From assembly GCA_009773565.1 (NCBI GenBank), contig WSXY01000007.1, positions 1-64,000 of the forward strand: a stretch of 64,000 bases of DNA, read 5' to 3'. Of this stretch, positions 1 to 9,610 are shown piece by piece (within the stretch, counting starts at the first letter, position 1; every line of letters starts with the position of its first letter). Below the pieces are notes generated by a model, which worked only from the letters and a program-made list of their open reading frames with translations, made no database searches and was not told the origin of the DNA. Source of the stretch: Actinomycetota bacterium. Its GTDB lineage: Bacteria; Actinomycetota; Coriobacteriia; Anaerosomatales; Anaerosomataceae. The position numbers and the translations under genes were made by a program.

Positions 1-373
1 CGGCGACAACGTCGGTGTTCTGCTCCGTGGCGTCGCCCGCACCGACATCGAGCGTGGCCAGGTCATCTGCAAGCCCGGCTCGATCACACCGCACACGGAT
101 TTCACCGGCCAGGTCTACATCCTGACCAAGGACGAAGGCGGCCGTCACACCCCGTTCTTCGACGGCTATCGTCCGCAGTTTTACTTCCGTACCACCGACG
201 TCACCGGCGTCGCGCACCTGCCCGAAGGTACCGAGATGGTCATGCCTGGCGACAACGTCGAGGTCAAGGCCGAGCTTATCGCCCCGATCGCGATGGAGGA
301 GGGCCTGCGCTTCGCTATTCGCGAAGGCGGCCGCACCGTCGGTTCGGGCCGTGTCACCAAGATCCTGAAGTAG
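1..373 (+). CDS. tuf: Elongation factor Tu, C-terminal part (5' end cut by the window)
   Basis: The reading frame is open from base 2 and ends with TAG at 371-373, giving the last 123 residues. It matches EF-Tu domain II end and domain [13 protein letters not shown], the RGQV turn, the GGRHTPFF segment, [14 protein letters not shown] and a C-terminus ending [12 protein letters not shown]-Tu delivers aminoacyl-tRNA to the ribosome as a GTP complex in the cytoplasm. The GTPase domain lies outside the window. Only 25 bases separate it from rpsJ, so it is probably cotranscribed with the S10 cluster, as in many bacteria with a str-S10 arrangement. Confidence 0.97.
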   Translation, partial: GDNVGVLLRGVARTDIERGQVICKPGSITPHTDFTGQVYILTKDEGGRHTPFFDGYRPQFYFRTTDVTGVAHLPEGTEMVMPGDNVEVKAELIAPIAMEEGLRFAIREGGRTVGSGRVTKILK

Positions 374-398
374 CAGACCGTCGACGGAGGGTTGAAAG

Positions 399-707
399 TT
401 GGCGAACCAGAAGATACGTATCCGGCTCAAGGCGTATGACCACGAGATCGTGGATCAGTCCACGAAGATGATCGTGGAGACCGCGCAGAAGACGGGCGCC
501 AAGGTTGCGGGTCCCATTCCGCTTCCGACCGAGCGCAATCTCTATTGCGTCATTCGGTCACCGCACGTGAACAAGGACAGCCGTGAGCACTTCGAGATGA
601 AGACGCACAAGCGCCTCATCGACATTCTCGAGCCCACGCCCAAGACGGTCGACTCGCTCATGCGGCTTGATCTTCCGGCTGGCGTCGATATCGAGATCAA
701 GCTCTAG
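399..707 (+). CDS. rpsJ: 30S ribosomal protein S10
   Basis: This 102-residue protein has the usual S10 length and sequence: [11 protein letters not shown] near the start, then [14 protein letters not shown] and a [12 protein letters not shown] loop. S10 is a 30S head protein and in many bacteria also pairs with NusB in antitermination. The start is TTG at 399, supported by a GGAGG at 386-390. It opens the S10 ribosomal cluster directly downstream of tuf. Confidence 0.98.
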   Translation: MANQKIRIRLKAYDHEIVDQSTKMIVETAQKTGAKVAGPIPLPTERNLYCVIRSPHVNKDSREHFEMKTHKRLIDILEPTPKTVDSLMRLDLPAGVDIEIKL

Positions 708-830
708 GCAGCGTCCGGTAAGACGACATTTCCGGCGGCGGTTCGCCGGTCGTGAGGACGCGGTCCTCTGGGAAACGGTGTGAGTGCACCGGGATGGCCC
801 CAAGACCGCACGAAGCAGAAGGTGAGTTTC
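708..830 (+). other. rpsJ-rplC spacer with two small perfect hairpins
   Basis: This 123-base gap carries two perfect stems: 732-737 with 744-749 (CCGGCG/CGCCGG) and 754-759 with 763-768 (GAGGAC/GTCCTC, three-base loop). Neither is followed by a T run, so they do not look like simple terminators. A GTG at 780 would extend rplC by 17 residues, but the extension resembles nothing in L3 and would overlap this structured leader. Confidence 0.5.
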
Positions 831-1451
831 ATGGCAAAGACGATTCTCGGCAGGAAGCTGGGCATGACCCAGATCTGGAGCGATGACGACAAGCTTATTC
901 CTTGTACCGTCATCGAGGCCGGCCCCTGTGTGGTGTCACTCGTTCGCACTGAGAAGCGCGACGGGTATCGCGCCATTCAGATCGGCTACGGCGACATGAA
1001 AGAGTCAAAGGTCAACAAGCCGCAGGCCGGGCATTTCAAGAAGGCCGGCGTTGCGCCCAAGCGTTTCCTCGCCGAGGTGCGACTTGAGGATGGCGAGCAG
1101 TATAAGACCGGTGACACCATCACGGTCGATGCGTTCGAGACCGGTGCCAATGTTCATGTCACAGGCACCAGCAAGGGTAAGGGCTTCCAGGGCGTCATGA
1201 AGCGTCACAACTTCAAGGGCGGTCCCGGGGGTCACGGTTCGCACTTTCACCGCGCTCCCGGTTCCATTGGTATGTGTGCCAGCCCGTCTCGCGTCCTCAA
1301 GGGCGTTGGGATGCCGGGTCACATGGGTAGCGAGACCGTGACCGTGCGCAACCTCGAGGTCGTCAGGATCGATGCAGAGCAGAACCTGCTCATCCTGAAG
1401 GGCGCTGTGCCCGGTGGTAAGAACGGTCTGCTGACGATCCGACTCGCCTGA
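831..1451 (+). CDS. rplC: 50S ribosomal protein L3
   Basis: This is a 206-residue L3. It starts MAKTILGRKLGMTQIW, the standard N-terminus, and contains the glycine-rich SKGKGFQGVMKRHNF and GGHGSHFHRAPGSIG central extension that reaches toward the peptidyl transferase centre. L3 is an early 23S assembly protein. The ATG at 831 is preferred to the in-frame GTG at 780 because it restores the family N-terminus and has AAGGTGAG just upstream. Confidence 0.97.
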   Translation: MAKTILGRKLGMTQIWSDDDKLIPCTVIEAGPCVVSLVRTEKRDGYRAIQIGYGDMKESKVNKPQAGHFKKAGVAPKRFLAEVRLEDGEQYKTGDTITVDAFETGANVHVTGTSKGKGFQGVMKRHNFKGGPGGHGSHFHRAPGSIGMCASPSRVLKGVGMPGHMGSETVTVRNLEVVRIDAEQNLLILKGAVPGGKNGLLTIRLA

Positions 1452-1494
1452 TATCGCTGAGAAGCGTACGGCTTTTCCTTCCGAGGAGTGAACG

Positions 1495-2118
1495 ATGGCA
1501 ACAGTTGAAGTGAAAGACACAAGTGGCAAGAAGGTGGGCACGGCGGATCTTCCCGACGCCATCTTCGCCATAGAACCGAATGTGTTCGTAGTGCACCAGG
1601 TCGTGCGCAGCCAGATGGCGGCCCGCCGCCAGGGAACGCACTCAACCAGGGGTCGCAGCGAGGTCTCCGGCGGCGGTGCCAAGCCGTGGAAGCAGAAGGG
1701 TACCGGTCGCGCGCGCCAGGGCAGCATCCGTGCTGGCCAGTGGAAGGGCGGTGGGGTCATCTTCGGCCCGACGCCGCGCAGCTACGCGTTCAAGGTGCCG
1801 AACAAGGTCGTCAAGCTTGCGATGCGTAGCGTTCTCTCGGCTAAGACCGCCGACGGTGAGCTCTACGTGATCGACGGATTCGGTATTACCGAGCCCTCAA
1901 CCAAGCAAGCCGCCGCTGTTCTCAAGGCGCTTGGTATCGAGAAGCGTTGTACCGTCGTTGTCGCCAACGATGACATCGTGACGATCAAGTCACTGTGTAA
2001 CCTCCCCAAGGTGAGGGTCATCATGGCTTCTGAGTCAAACACGTATGACCTTGTGGACAACACATCGGTGCTGTTCACCAAGCCGGCACTCGAGTGGCTC
2101 GAGGGGGTGCTGAAGTAA
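1495..2118 (+). CDS. rplD: 50S ribosomal protein L4
   Basis: This is a 207-residue L4 (L4/L1e family). The diagnostic long loop is present (RQGTHSTRGRSEVSGGG, KPWKQKGTGRARQGS), the region that lines the exit tunnel. In Proteobacteria L4 also represses the S10 operon; nothing here shows whether that applies in this lineage. The ATG at 1495 follows a GAGGAG. The stop codon overlaps the rplW start by one base. Confidence 0.97.
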   Translation: MATVEVKDTSGKKVGTADLPDAIFAIEPNVFVVHQVVRSQMAARRQGTHSTRGRSEVSGGGAKPWKQKGTGRARQGSIRAGQWKGGGVIFGPTPRSYAFKVPNKVVKLAMRSVLSAKTADGELYVIDGFGITEPSTKQAAAVLKALGIEKRCTVVVANDDIVTIKSLCNLPKVRVIMASESNTYDLVDNTSVLFTKPALEWLEGVLK

Positions 2119-2405
2119 TGTACGATGCCCGCAACGTCATCATCCGTCCCATCGTGTCGGAGAAGTCCTACACGCTCATGGAGATGAACAAGTACACGTT
2201 CGAAGTGGACAAGCGCGCGACCAAGCCGCATATCGCGCAGGCTATCCAGGAGATCTTTGGAGTCACCGTCAAGGGTGTTAATACCATCAACGTCCCTGGC
2301 AAACCGCGCCGACTGCGCTATAGTAAAGGACTTACGCGTACCTGGAAGAAGGCCGTTGTCACCCTCAAAGACGGTGACAAGATCGATCTCTTCGAAGGTC
2401 GCTAG
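2118..2405 (+). CDS. rplW: 50S ribosomal protein L23
   Basis: This is a 95-residue L23 located at the tunnel exit, where trigger factor and SRP dock. Family features visible are the RNVIIRPIVSEKS opening, the FEVDKRATKPHIAQAIQEIFGV helix and the VNTINVPGK loop. The start is the ATG at 2118 in TAATG, overlapping the rplD stop by one base, which suggests translational coupling. A longer GTG-started frame from 2094 adds eight atypical residues inside rplD and was rejected. Confidence 0.97.
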   Translation: MYDARNVIIRPIVSEKSYTLMEMNKYTFEVDKRATKPHIAQAIQEIFGVTVKGVNTINVPGKPRRLRYSKGLTRTWKKAVVTLKDGDKIDLFEGR

Positions 2406-2443
2406 GCACCCCGCTCGTTGATTAAGGTCGGTCGGTTCTCCTA

Positions 2444-2466
2444 GATGGAGCCGCCCGGCACCGTGG
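2444..2466 (+). repeat. 23-nt repeat element, copy 1 (upstream of rplB)
   Basis: This sequence in the 139-base rplW-rplB spacer matches 13153-13175 in the infA-rpmJ spacer at 21 of 23 positions. The core CCCGGCACCGTGG is identical in both. The two differences are at the eighth and tenth positions. I know of no named element with this sequence. The rest of the spacer (2406-2544) holds no gene, only the rplB Shine-Dalgarno AAGGAGAGG near 2534-2542. Confidence 0.6.
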
Positions 2467-2544
2467 TAGGTCCGGCGTCGTGTCGTTGGGCATCAAGTGA
2501 TGTCCAGTCCCAGACGGGGCGGCCATCGGACGGAAGGAGAGGAC

Positions 2545-3375
2545 ATGGGACTCAAGAAGTACAAGCCGACTTCACCGGGTCGTCGATTCCAGACGGTCTC
2601 CGACTTTGCGGAGATCACACGGTCGACGCCTGAGAAGTCGCTCCTCGAACCGCTCAAGAAGCAGGGCGGTCGAAACAACAACGGGCGCATCACCACCCGT
2701 CACCAGGGCGGTGGCCACAAGCGCCAGTACCGCAAGATCGACTTCAAGCGCAACAAGGATGGTATTCCCGCCAAGGTAGCGACGATCGAGTACGACCCCA
2801 ACAGGTCGGCACGTATCGCGCTGCTCCACTATGCCGACGGTGAGAAGCGCTACATTCTCGCGCCGCTGAAGCTGAACGTGGGCGACACGGTCATGTCGGG
2901 TCTGGGCGCGGATATCAAGCCCGGCAATGCACTTCCCCTTGAGAACATCCCGACCGGTACGGTCGTGCACGCCATCGAGTTGCAGCCCGGTCGCGGTGCC
3001 GCAATTGCCCGCTCCGCTGGAACCTCGGCGCAGCTGATGGCCAAGGAAGGCCCCCACGCGATCTTGCGTATGCCTTCCTCCGAAATGCGCATGGTACCGC
3101 TCAAGTGTCGCGCGACGATCGGTGTCGTCGGTAACCCGGAGCATGAGGGTATCTCGATCGGCAAAGCCGGTCGTGCACGTTGGGCCGGCGTCAGGCCGAC
3201 CGTCCGTGGTACTGCAATGAACCCGGTCGACCACCCGCACGGTGGTGGCGAAGGCAAGAACAAGTCAGCCGGTCGTCATCCGGTTACGCCGTGGGGTGTG
3301 CCCACGAAGGGTCATCGCACGCGTTCGAAGAAGAAGGCATCTTCCCAGATGATCATCCGTCGGCGGAAGAAATAA
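2545..3375 (+). CDS. rplB: 50S ribosomal protein L2
   Basis: This is a 276-residue L2, needed for subunit joining and peptidyl transferase activity. It begins [14 protein letters not shown] and contains the [19 protein letters not shown] segment and the C-terminal [18 protein letters not shown] motif with the conserved peptidyl-transferase-proximal histidine. The ATG at 2545 has GGAGAGG just upstream. The in-frame ATG at 2497 would add 16 residues foreign to the family. Confidence 0.98.
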   Translation: MGLKKYKPTSPGRRFQTVSDFAEITRSTPEKSLLEPLKKQGGRNNNGRITTRHQGGGHKRQYRKIDFKRNKDGIPAKVATIEYDPNRSARIALLHYADGEKRYILAPLKLNVGDTVMSGLGADIKPGNALPLENIPTGTVVHAIELQPGRGAAIARSAGTSAQLMAKEGPHAILRMPSSEMRMVPLKCRATIGVVGNPEHEGISIGKAGRARWAGVRPTVRGTAMNPVDHPHGGGEGKNKSAGRHPVTPWGVPTKGHRTRSKKKASSQMIIRRRKK

Positions 3376-3407
3376 CGCCGGGTCACGAGGAGCTGGAGTC
3401 GAAAGCC

Positions 3408-3686
3408 ATGAGCAGAAGCCTGAAAAAGGGACCCTACGTCGAGCCGCGTTTGCTCCAAAGGATCCACACCATGAACGAGGCTGGCGAGAAGAAGGTCATC
3501 AAGACGTGGTCGCGTTCGTCCACCATCTTTCCGGAGATGGTCGGTCACACGATCGCAGTGCACGACGGTCGCAAGCACGTCCCGGTCTATGTGACCGAGT
3601 CGATGGTCGGCCACAAGCTCGGCGAGTTTTCCCCGACGCGCACGTTCCGCGGGCACGCCGAGGATCGGAAAAAGGGCAAGCGATAG
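3408..3686 (+). CDS. rpsS: 30S ribosomal protein S19
   Basis: This is a 92-residue S19, a 30S head protein close to the A-site finger. Family features are [36 protein letters not shown], and the [17 protein letters not shown]-terminal region. The ATG at 3408 is chosen because it gives the family N-terminus; the frame is open 76 codons further upstream, but only by overlap with rplB in another frame. Confidence 0.97.
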   Translation: MSRSLKKGPYVEPRLLQRIHTMNEAGEKKVIKTWSRSSTIFPEMVGHTIAVHDGRKHVPVYVTESMVGHKLGEFSPTRTFRGHAEDRKKGKR

Positions 3687-3754
3687 TCGTCGGTCGTGAC
3701 ACCGGCCACGCACGCGGATGCGGGCGGACCGGTCATAGTCGGAGGTTCGATTAG

Positions 3755-4096
3755 ATGGAAGCCAGAGCAGTAGCGAGATACGTGAGGGTCAGTCCGCGCA
3801 AGGCGCGGATCGTCATCGACCTCGTGCGTGGAAAGTCAGTGATCGACGCCGAGGCGATCCTCAAGTTCACCGATCGCGCGGCAGCCGAGATCGTCGGCAA
3901 GGTCGTTCATAGCGCGGCGGCGAACGCAGAGAAGAACCTGCGGGTTAAGCCGGAGACGCTTTTCGTCTCACAGGCCTTTGTTGACGAGGGTCCGACCCTC
4001 AAGAGAATCCGCCCGCGCGCCATGGGCCGGGCGTTCCGCATCAACAAGCGCACCAGCCATATCACGATCGTCGTCAAGCAGCGAGAGGAGGCGTAG
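3755..4096 (+). CDS. rplV: 50S ribosomal protein L22
   Basis: This is a 113-residue L22. It has the family opening ([24 protein letters not shown]) and the extended beta-hairpin that lines the exit tunnel narrowing, ending in a SHITIVV strand. Changes in this hairpin cause macrolide resistance in other bacteria. The ATG at 3755 follows GGAGG at 3741-3745. It sits in the normal S10-cluster order between rpsS and rpsC. Confidence 0.97.
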   Translation: MEARAVARYVRVSPRKARIVIDLVRGKSVIDAEAILKFTDRAAAEIVGKVVHSAAANAEKNLRVKPETLFVSQAFVDEGPTLKRIRPRAMGRAFRINKRTSHITIVVKQREEA

Positions 4097-4101
4097 CCGA
4101 T

Positions 4102-4821
4102 ATGGGTCAGAAGGTATGCCCTACCGGGTTCCGGCTCGGTATCACCGAGAACTGGCGTTCGCGCTGGTTCCAGGCGAAGGACTACGACAAGACGCTCGCT
4201 GAGGATCTTGCGATTCGCAAGTATCTGCAGTTGAAGCTGAAGCGTGCCGCCGTGTCGAGAATCGATATCGAGCGCAAGGGCGATAAGGTCATCACCGAGG
4301 TGTGGACCGCTCGTCCGGGTATCGTCATCGGCAAGAAGGGCGCCGAGGTCGACGTTCTCCGCAAGGAGCTCGAGAAGCTTGCTGGCAAGCCCGTAGCAAT
4401 CAACATCGTTGAGATCAAGAGGCCCGAGATCGATGCCGTCTTGGTTGCACAGGGTGTTGCGGAGCAGCTCATCGCCCGGGTTTCGTTCCGCCGCGCGATG
4501 AAGAAGGCTGTCACCAGCGCAATGAAGAGCGGCGCGCTTGGTATCCGGATCCAGTGCTCCGGCCGCCTCGGCGGCTCTGAGATGGGTCGTCGCGAGTGGT
4601 ATCGCGAGGGTCGCGTTCCGCTTCACACACTACGCGCGAAGATCGACTACGGTCAGGTCGATGCGCGCACCACGTTCGGCGCCATTGGCGTGAAGGTATG
4701 GGTTTACCGCGGCGACAAGATGCCCGGTCAGGAAGTCGTTGACGAGCGTACGGCCGACAGGCCGCGTTCGGAGCGTCCGGCAGGCCGCGGCCGTCGGCGC
4801 GAGGGCGAAGGGAGATCGTAG
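4102..4821 (+). CDS. rpsC: 30S ribosomal protein S3
   Basis: This is a 239-residue S3 at the mRNA entry channel. It opens [14 protein letters not shown], has a KH domain with [12 protein letters not shown] at about residues 73-84, and the C-terminal S3 domain with [23 protein letters not shown] basic tail ([12 protein letters not shown]) closes the protein. It begins five bases after rplV and is preceded by GAGAGGAGG. Confidence 0.98.
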   Translation: MGQKVCPTGFRLGITENWRSRWFQAKDYDKTLAEDLAIRKYLQLKLKRAAVSRIDIERKGDKVITEVWTARPGIVIGKKGAEVDVLRKELEKLAGKPVAINIVEIKRPEIDAVLVAQGVAEQLIARVSFRRAMKKAVTSAMKSGALGIRIQCSGRLGGSEMGRREWYREGRVPLHTLRAKIDYGQVDARTTFGAIGVKVWVYRGDKMPGQEVVDERTADRPRSERPAGRGRRREGEGRS

Positions 4822-4823
4822 AG

Positions 4824-5246
4824 ATGCTTTTGCCCAAGCGAGTTAAGCACCGCAAAGTGCAGCGAGGCCACATGAGGGGCAACGCAAGCGGAGGAACCGC
4901 AGTCAACTTCGGTGACTTCGGCCTCAAGGCTATGGAAGGTCACTGGATCACGAACCGTCAGATTGAGGCGGCACGTGTCGCGATGACCCGCTATATGAAG
5001 CGTGGCGGTAAGGTCTGGATCAACATCTTCCCGGACAAACCTGTCACACAGAAGCCGGCCGAAACGCGAATGGGATCCGGCAAAGGTAACCCTGAGAAGT
5101 GGGTTGCAGTTGTGAAGCCCGGACGCATCATGTTCGAGGTGGCCGGCGTGAGTGAAGAGGTCGCCAAGGAGGCAATGCGCCTTGCGGCCCAGAAGCTCCC
5201 GATCAAGTGCAAGTTCGTTACCCGAGCCGAATCTGGCGGTGAATAA
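4824..5246 (+). CDS. rplP: 50S ribosomal protein L16
   Basis: This is a 140-residue L16 that organises the A-site tRNA elbow contact and joins late in 50S assembly. It has [15 protein letters not shown] at the N-terminus, [23 protein letters not shown], and the conserved [21 protein letters not shown] loop. It starts two bases after the rpsC stop and reads on into rpmC after three more bases. Confidence 0.98.
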   Translation: MLLPKRVKHRKVQRGHMRGNASGGTAVNFGDFGLKAMEGHWITNRQIEAARVAMTRYMKRGGKVWINIFPDKPVTQKPAETRMGSGKGNPEKWVAVVKPGRIMFEVAGVSEEVAKEAMRLAAQKLPIKCKFVTRAESGGE

Positions 5247-5249
5247 TAG

Positions 5250-5462
5250 ATGAAGCCTGTTGAGATCAAGGGTCTTGCTGACCAGGAGCTGACGCAGAAG
5301 CTAAAAGATGCTCGTTCCGAGCTCTTTAATCTGCGCTTTCAGCTTGCGACCGGTCAGCTCGATAACCCCGGCCGGATCCAGGCCGTGAAGAAGAATATCG
5401 CCCGTCTGCACACCGAGTTGCGCGCTCGCGAGATTGAGGCTGCGCGCAGCCAGGCGTCTTAA
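5250..5462 (+). CDS. rpmC: 50S ribosomal protein L29
   Basis: This is a 70-residue, mostly helical L29 near the tunnel exit, where it helps dock SRP and trigger factor. The family signature is present: [27 protein letters not shown] followed by [16 protein letters not shown]. The ATG at 5250 comes three bases after the rplP stop, so coupling is likely. Confidence 0.96.
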   Translation: MKPVEIKGLADQELTQKLKDARSELFNLRFQLATGQLDNPGRIQAVKKNIARLHTELRAREIEAARSQAS

Positions 5463-5484
5463 GACGGCCAGGAAGGGATGACGG

Positions 5485-5745
5485 ATGACTACCGATCGTA
5501 ACCGCCGCAAGGAGCGCCAGGGAGTGGTTGTCTCCGCGAGTGGCGAAAAGACCTGCGTCGTGCTCGTCGAGGCTCGTAAGAAGCACCCCTTCTACGGCAA
5601 GATGATCACTCGCAGCAACAAGCTTCACGCCCACGACGAGGAGAACATCGCTCAAGTTGGCGACCGTGTATCGATCATGGAGACGCGCCCTATCTCCAAG
5701 TTGAAGCGCTGGCGACTCGTTGAAATCGTGGAGAAGGCCAAGTAG
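5485..5745 (+). CDS. rpsQ: 30S ribosomal protein S17
   Basis: This is an 86-residue OB-fold primary 16S-binding protein. Family features are [42 protein letters not shown], and [25 protein letters not shown]. The following 63-base spacer contains a perfect GTCCGC/GCGGAC stem near 5753-5774. Confidence 0.97.
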   Translation: MTTDRNRRKERQGVVVSASGEKTCVVLVEARKKHPFYGKMITRSNKLHAHDEENIAQVGDRVSIMETRPISKLKRWRLVEIVEKAK

Positions 5746-5808
5746 CACCGGTCCGCTCGGGAGTCTGCGGACTACCTGATGACCGCGTAGGCAAGACGGA
5801 GGATAAGA

Positions 5809-6177
5809 ATGATCCAGCAGGAGACACGGCTTAAAGTCGCCGACAACTCCGGTGCCCGCAAAGTTGCGTGCATCAAGGTTCTTGGCGGGTCCAAGCGCCG
5901 GTATGCGTATGTCGGTGACACCATCGTGTGCGCCGTCAAGGAGGCGACTCCGAACGGCAACGTCAAGAAGGGCGACGTCGTCAAGGCAGTCGTCGTTCGT
6001 TGCAAGAAGGAAGTACGTCGTCCCGACGGCAGCTACATCAAGTTCGACGAGAATGCGGCCGTCATCATCGACGCGCAGGGAAACCCCCGCGGTACCCGCA
6101 TCTTCGGCCCGGTTGCGCGTGAGTTGCGCGACCGCAAGTACATGAAGATCGTTTCACTCGCGCCTGAAGTCCTCTAG
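5809..6177 (+). CDS. rplN: 50S ribosomal protein L14
   Basis: This is a 122-residue L14, the usual length, that forms part of the inter-subunit bridge and the translational GTPase region. It opens [19 protein letters not shown] and includes [30 protein letters not shown] and [13 protein letters not shown]. It begins the spc cluster here. Its 3' end overlaps the strong rplX Shine-Dalgarno. Confidence 0.98.
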   Translation: MIQQETRLKVADNSGARKVACIKVLGGSKRRYAYVGDTIVCAVKEATPNGNVKKGDVVKAVVVRCKKEVRRPDGSYIKFDENAAVIIDAQGNPRGTRIFGPVARELRDRKYMKIVSLAPEVL

Positions 6178-6189
6178 GAGGTGACGCAG

Positions 6190-6513
6190 ATGGCAAAGTC
6201 TCTGACAGTTCGTAAGGGTGACAAGGTTCGCGTCATCGCCGGCAAGGACAAGGGCAAGGAGGGCAAGGTCCTCCGCTCTATCCCCGAGCGTGAGCGCATC
6301 GTCGTCGAGAACGTTGCGATGATGAAGAAGGCCACGCGGCCGAGCCAGCGCAACCAGCAGGGCGGCATCATCGAGATGGAAGGCACTATCCACGTCTCGA
6401 ACGTGATGCTCATGTGTCCCAGCTGTGGTGAGCCGACACGCGCTGCACGTCGTCGTGTTGACGGCGCGCGTATCCGCGTATGCAAGAAGTGCGGCAAGGA
6501 CATCGACAAGTAG
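6190..6513 (+). CDS. rplX: 50S ribosomal protein L24 with a C-terminal zinc ribbon
   Basis: This is a 107-residue L24. The KOW domain opens the protein (KGDKVRVIAGKDKGKEGKV). The C-terminal part carries CPSCGEP and CKKCGK, a CX2C...CX2C pair consistent with a zinc ribbon. L24 nucleates 50S assembly. The ATG at 6190 is preferred over the GTG at 6181 because AGGAGGTGA at 6176-6184 overlaps that GTG and lies at proper spacing from the ATG. Confidence 0.96.
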   Translation: MAKSLTVRKGDKVRVIAGKDKGKEGKVLRSIPERERIVVENVAMMKKATRPSQRNQQGGIIEMEGTIHVSNVMLMCPSCGEPTRAARRRVDGARIRVCKKCGKDIDK

Positions 6514-6520
6514 ACAATTT

Positions 6521-6573
6521 CGGCGCTGACAGCGCCGGATGAGAAAGTCCTGCCGGGTCGGTAATTCGGCAGG
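6521..6573 (+). other. rplX-rplE spacer with two perfect hairpins
   Basis: The 85-base spacer holds two perfect 7-bp stems: 6521-6527 with 6531-6537 (CGGCGCT/AGCGCCG, three-base loop) and 6549-6555 with 6567-6573 (CCTGCCG/CGGCAGG). No T tract follows either one. They may be mRNA processing or stabilising structures rather than terminators, since the operon clearly continues. Confidence 0.5.
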
Positions 6574-6598
6574 CGTCGGACACGGAGGTTGATACGAC

Positions 6599-7141
6599 GT
6601 GACACCAAGACTTAAAGATAAGTACCGTGCAGAGATCGTTCCCGCGCTTCGGGAGAAGCTGGCTTACGTGAACGTGAACCAGGTGCCTCGCCTTGAGAAG
6701 ATCGTTCTCAATATGGGCATCGGCGCCGCAGTTCAGGATCCCAAGCAGCTTGACGTTGCGATGAACGATCTGGCCATCATCTCGGGTCAGAAGCCGGCCA
6801 TGACGCGGGCCAAGAAGTCGATCGCCGGCTTCAAGGTACGTCAGGGTATGCCGATCGGCGCGAAGGTCACCCTTCGGGGCGATCGCATGTGGGAGTTCCT
6901 GGACAGACTCCTTGCGACTGCGCTTCCGAGAATCCGCGACTTCCGTGGCATCAGCGCTACGTCGTTCGACGGTCGTGGCAACTACTCGCTCGGTGTTACC
7001 GAGCAGTTGATCTTCCCGGAAATCGACTATGACAAGGTCGATCGGGTGCGCGGCATGGACGTTACGTTCGTCACAAGCGCGAAGACAGACGAGGAGTGCC
7101 GGGCCCTGCTCGACGAGTTCGGGTTCCCGTTCAAGCGATAG
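6599..7141 (+). CDS. rplE: 50S ribosomal protein L5
   Basis: This is a 180-residue L5 that binds 5S rRNA and contacts P-site tRNA. Family features are [26 protein letters not shown], the [11 protein letters not shown]-type segment ([15 protein letters not shown]), [16 protein letters not shown] and the C-terminal [15 protein letters not shown]. The start is GTG at 6599, with GGAGG upstream at a slightly long spacing. Confidence 0.97.
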   Translation: MTPRLKDKYRAEIVPALREKLAYVNVNQVPRLEKIVLNMGIGAAVQDPKQLDVAMNDLAIISGQKPAMTRAKKSIAGFKVRQGMPIGAKVTLRGDRMWEFLDRLLATALPRIRDFRGISATSFDGRGNYSLGVTEQLIFPEIDYDKVDRVRGMDVTFVTSAKTDEECRALLDEFGFPFKR

Positions 7142-7196
7142 ATAAGCGCGGATTCTTCGCCCAAGAGGCGGAGTGTCCCGGCAAGGAGGTCACCCA

Positions 7197-7382
7197 GTGG
7201 CAAAGAAATCGATGATCGCCAAGGCCAAGCGTACGCCGAAGTTCAGTGTTCGCGCCGTCAACCGGTGCAACCGCTGCGGCCGTCCGCGGGCGTTTTACCG
7301 GCAGTTCGGTCTGTGTCGCGTGTGTGTTCGCGAACTGGCCAGTCATGGCGAGCTTCCCGGTGTGCGCAAGGCGAGCTGGTAA
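7197..7382 (+). CDS. rpsZ: 30S ribosomal protein S14, zinc-binding type Z
   Basis: This is a 61-residue short S14. It carries [20 protein letters not shown], the CX2C...CX2C zinc site that defines the type Z (C+) form. The GTG at 7197 gives the family start ([15 protein letters not shown]) and has AAGGAGGT at 7182-7189. A frame from 7173 adds eight residues and covers the Shine-Dalgarno, so it was rejected. Confidence 0.97.
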   Translation: MAKKSMIAKAKRTPKFSVRAVNRCNRCGRPRAFYRQFGLCRVCVRELASHGELPGVRKASW

Positions 7383-7480
7383 GTCTCCAGCTACGGCGTT
7401 AATCGCGGCTTGAGAGGCGTCCGAGTCATGGGCCCGGACGTACCAGCGAGCCTGAAGTGTCCAACCATAGGAGGTACCAC

Positions 7481-7879
7481 ATGAGCATGACAGACCCTAT
7501 CGCCGATATGCTGACTCGCGTTCGCAACGCGAACTCGGCATTTCAGACATCGGTCTCCATGCCCTCGTCCAACAAGCTCGTGGAGATCGCGCGCATCATG
7601 AAGGAAGAGGGCTACGTCGAGGAGTACGTCATTACTCCCGGCGACCCGCAGGCAACGCTGGAGATCACGCTTAAGTACGGTCCCAAGCGCCAGCGGACCA
7701 TCACCGGTATTCGCCGTATCAGCAAGCCGGGCTTGCGTGTGTACGCGAAGAAGGACGAGCTCCCGCGTGTTCTCGGCGGGCTCGGCATCGCGGTCATCTC
7801 CACGTCCGACGGTGTCATGACAGGCAAGAAGGCTCGCGCTGCCGGCATCGGCGGCGAAGTCATCGCATACATCTGGTAA
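7481..7879 (+). CDS. rpsH: 30S ribosomal protein S8
   Basis: This is a 132-residue S8, a primary 16S-binding protein of the platform. It opens [16 protein letters not shown], has the [18 protein letters not shown] helix, and ends with [22 protein letters not shown]. The ATG at 7481 has AGGAGG at 7469-7474 with a six-base spacer; ATG 7487 is a possible alternative. In E. coli S8 represses the spc operon; that role is not visible here. Confidence 0.97.
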   Translation: MSMTDPIADMLTRVRNANSAFQTSVSMPSSNKLVEIARIMKEEGYVEEYVITPGDPQATLEITLKYGPKRQRTITGIRRISKPGLRVYAKKDELPRVLGGLGIAVISTSDGVMTGKKARAAGIGGEVIAYIW

Positions 7880-7912
7880 CCGGACAGGAAGACTGAGAAA
7901 GGAGCGATAGCC

Positions 7913-8449
7913 GTGTCTCGAATCGGCAAACAGCCCATCCCGGTCCCCTCCGGGGTCGAGGTGACAATCAATGGTAATGAGGTCGTCGCGAAAGGACCGA
8001 AGGGTACTCTCACGTCGTCGTTCGACAAGGACATGATCATTGAGCAGGAGGACGGTTTTGTCACCGTCAGCCGCCCAAGTGACGAGCGTCGTCATCGCTC
8101 GCTGCATGGTCTGACGCGCACTCTGATCGCGAACATGGTTGTCGGTGTTTCGGAAGGATTCAAGAAGGACCTCGAGATCGTCGGTGTCGGGTATCGCGCC
8201 GTTCTCAAGGGAACCGATCTTGATCTGAGCCTTGGCTTCAGCCATCCGGTTGTCGTCACTGCGGAGTCCGGAATCACCTTTGAGGTGCCGGTCCCGACGA
8301 AGATCTCGGTGAGTGGTATCGACAAGCAGCGCGTTGGTCAGGTTGCTGCTGAGATTCGCAAGATCCGTCCGCCGGAGCCCTACAAGGGCAAGGGCGTGCG
8401 TTACGCCGGCGAGCACGTTCGTCGCAAGCTCGGTAAGGCCGCCAAGTAG
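7913..8449 (+). CDS. rplF: 50S ribosomal protein L6
   Basis: This is a 178-residue L6 with two similar alpha/beta domains, next to the sarcin-ricin loop. Seen are [16 protein letters not shown], the KGPKGTL strand, and the C-terminal [15 protein letters not shown]-type motif ([20 protein letters not shown]). The start is GTG at 7913, following AAAGGAGCG. Confidence 0.98.
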   Translation: MSRIGKQPIPVPSGVEVTINGNEVVAKGPKGTLTSSFDKDMIIEQEDGFVTVSRPSDERRHRSLHGLTRTLIANMVVGVSEGFKKDLEIVGVGYRAVLKGTDLDLSLGFSHPVVVTAESGITFEVPVPTKISVSGIDKQRVGQVAAEIRKIRPPEPYKGKGVRYAGEHVRRKLGKAAK

Positions 8450-8507
8450 TCGATAAGACGGCGCGCTGAACGAGTCGGCGCGACACTGAGGAGAGTGGAA
8501 CGGAAAG

Positions 8508-8876
8508 ATGGATAAGACGAAGGCAAAGGCAGCAGCGCTTGCGAGGCGTCAGCGCCGCGTGCGTGGCAAGGTGAGTGGATCGGCCGAGCGCCCGCGCCTG
8601 CGGGTCATCAGGTCGAACGCCAACATCTACGCCCAGCTGATCGATGATCTGGCCGGCACGACGCTGGTCTCCGCTTCGACGCTGGATTCCGACATCAAGG
8701 GAGCCGTTAAGTCCGGCTCCAACATTGAAGCGGCGAAAGCCGTTGGTGAGCTGGTTGGCCGCAGGGCTACCGAGGCTGGTATCACGCAGGTGGTCTTCGA
8801 CCGCGGCGGCCGCCTCTACCATGGTCGTGTCAAGTCCCTCGCCGAAGGCGCCCGCAGCGCCGGCCTGTCGTTCTAA
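8508..8876 (+). CDS. rplR: 50S ribosomal protein L18
   Basis: This is a 122-residue L18, which with L5 and L25-type proteins forms the 5S rRNA complex. Family features are [44 protein letters not shown], and the C-terminal [24 protein letters not shown]. The stop is followed after 12 bases by rpsE. Confidence 0.97.
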   Translation: MDKTKAKAAALARRQRRVRGKVSGSAERPRLRVIRSNANIYAQLIDDLAGTTLVSASTLDSDIKGAVKSGSNIEAAKAVGELVGRRATEAGITQVVFDRGGRLYHGRVKSLAEGARSAGLSF

Positions 8877-8888
8877 GGGAGGATGTCG

Positions 8889-9407
8889 ATGGCACGCGAA
8901 CGCGATAACGCCGCTCCCGTTTCGGAGCTGCAGGAGAAGGTCGTCTATATCAACCGGGTCTCGAAGGTCGTCAAGGGTGGTCGCCGCTTCTCGCTGACCG
9001 CACTCGTCGTCGTCGGGGACGGTAAAGGACGGGTTGGCGTCGGCATGGGTAAGTCCGCCGAGGTTCCCGTGGCAATCAAGAAGGGCGTCGAGGACGCGAA
9101 GAAGAACATGTTCTCGTTCCCGCTGACCGGCGGCACTATTCCCCATGCAATCATGGGTGAGTATGGTGCGGGCAAGGTCATGCTCAAGCCGGCCGCTCCG
9201 GGTACCGGTGTTATCGCCGGCGGTCCGGTGCGTGCGTTGCTCGAGCTTGGCGGAGTGTCCGATATCCTCTCGAAGTCCCTTGGTACCAACAATGCGCTGA
9301 ACATGGTGAAGGCCGCGGCTCAGGGTCTCAAGGACCTCTCCAGTGCCGAGGATATCGCCAAGCGGCGCGGCAAGACCGTTTCCGAGATCTACGGCCAGAA
9401 GGGCTAG
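8889..9407 (+). CDS. rpsE: 30S ribosomal protein S5
   Basis: This is a 172-residue S5 that shapes the mRNA entry and decoding accuracy. It has the dsRBD-like N domain ([21 protein letters not shown]), the conserved [14 protein letters not shown] and the C-terminal half containing [22 protein letters not shown]. The ATG at 8889 is chosen over ATG 8883 because GGGAGGA lies immediately before 8883, too close to serve it. Confidence 0.97.
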   Translation: MARERDNAAPVSELQEKVVYINRVSKVVKGGRRFSLTALVVVGDGKGRVGVGMGKSAEVPVAIKKGVEDAKKNMFSFPLTGGTIPHAIMGEYGAGKVMLKPAAPGTGVIAGGPVRALLELGGVSDILSKSLGTNNALNMVKAAAQGLKDLSSAEDIAKRRGKTVSEIYGQKG

Positions 9408-9411
9408 TATC

Positions 9412-9609
9412 ATGGCGAAAGAACAGAAGACCGCCATGCTTCGGATCACGCAGGTCAAGAGCGGGATCGGATTCGCGGCAGACCAGAAGGCCACCCTGCG
9501 AGCCCTGGGGCTCAAGCGGATGAACCATACCGTTGAGCAGGCTGACAACCCGGTCATTCGCGGCATGGTGTTCAAGATCAAGCATCTCCTCAAAGTCGAG
9601 GAGTTCTAG
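9412..9609 (+). CDS. rpmD: 50S ribosomal protein L30
   Basis: This is a 65-residue bacterial-type L30. It contains [25 protein letters not shown] and [28 protein letters not shown], the complete family signature. The ATG at 9412 begins four bases after the rpsE stop. A longer frame from 9343 is only an overlap with rpsE and was rejected. Confidence 0.96.
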   Translation: MAKEQKTAMLRITQVKSGIGFAADQKATLRALGLKRMNHTVEQADNPVIRGMVFKIKHLLKVEEF

Positions 9610-9610
9610 G

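Noticed and set aside
8274-9593. A 439-codon minus-strand frame opposite rplF, rplR, rpsE and rpmD.
   Set aside because: Four conserved ribosomal proteins occupy the other strand in proper operon order.
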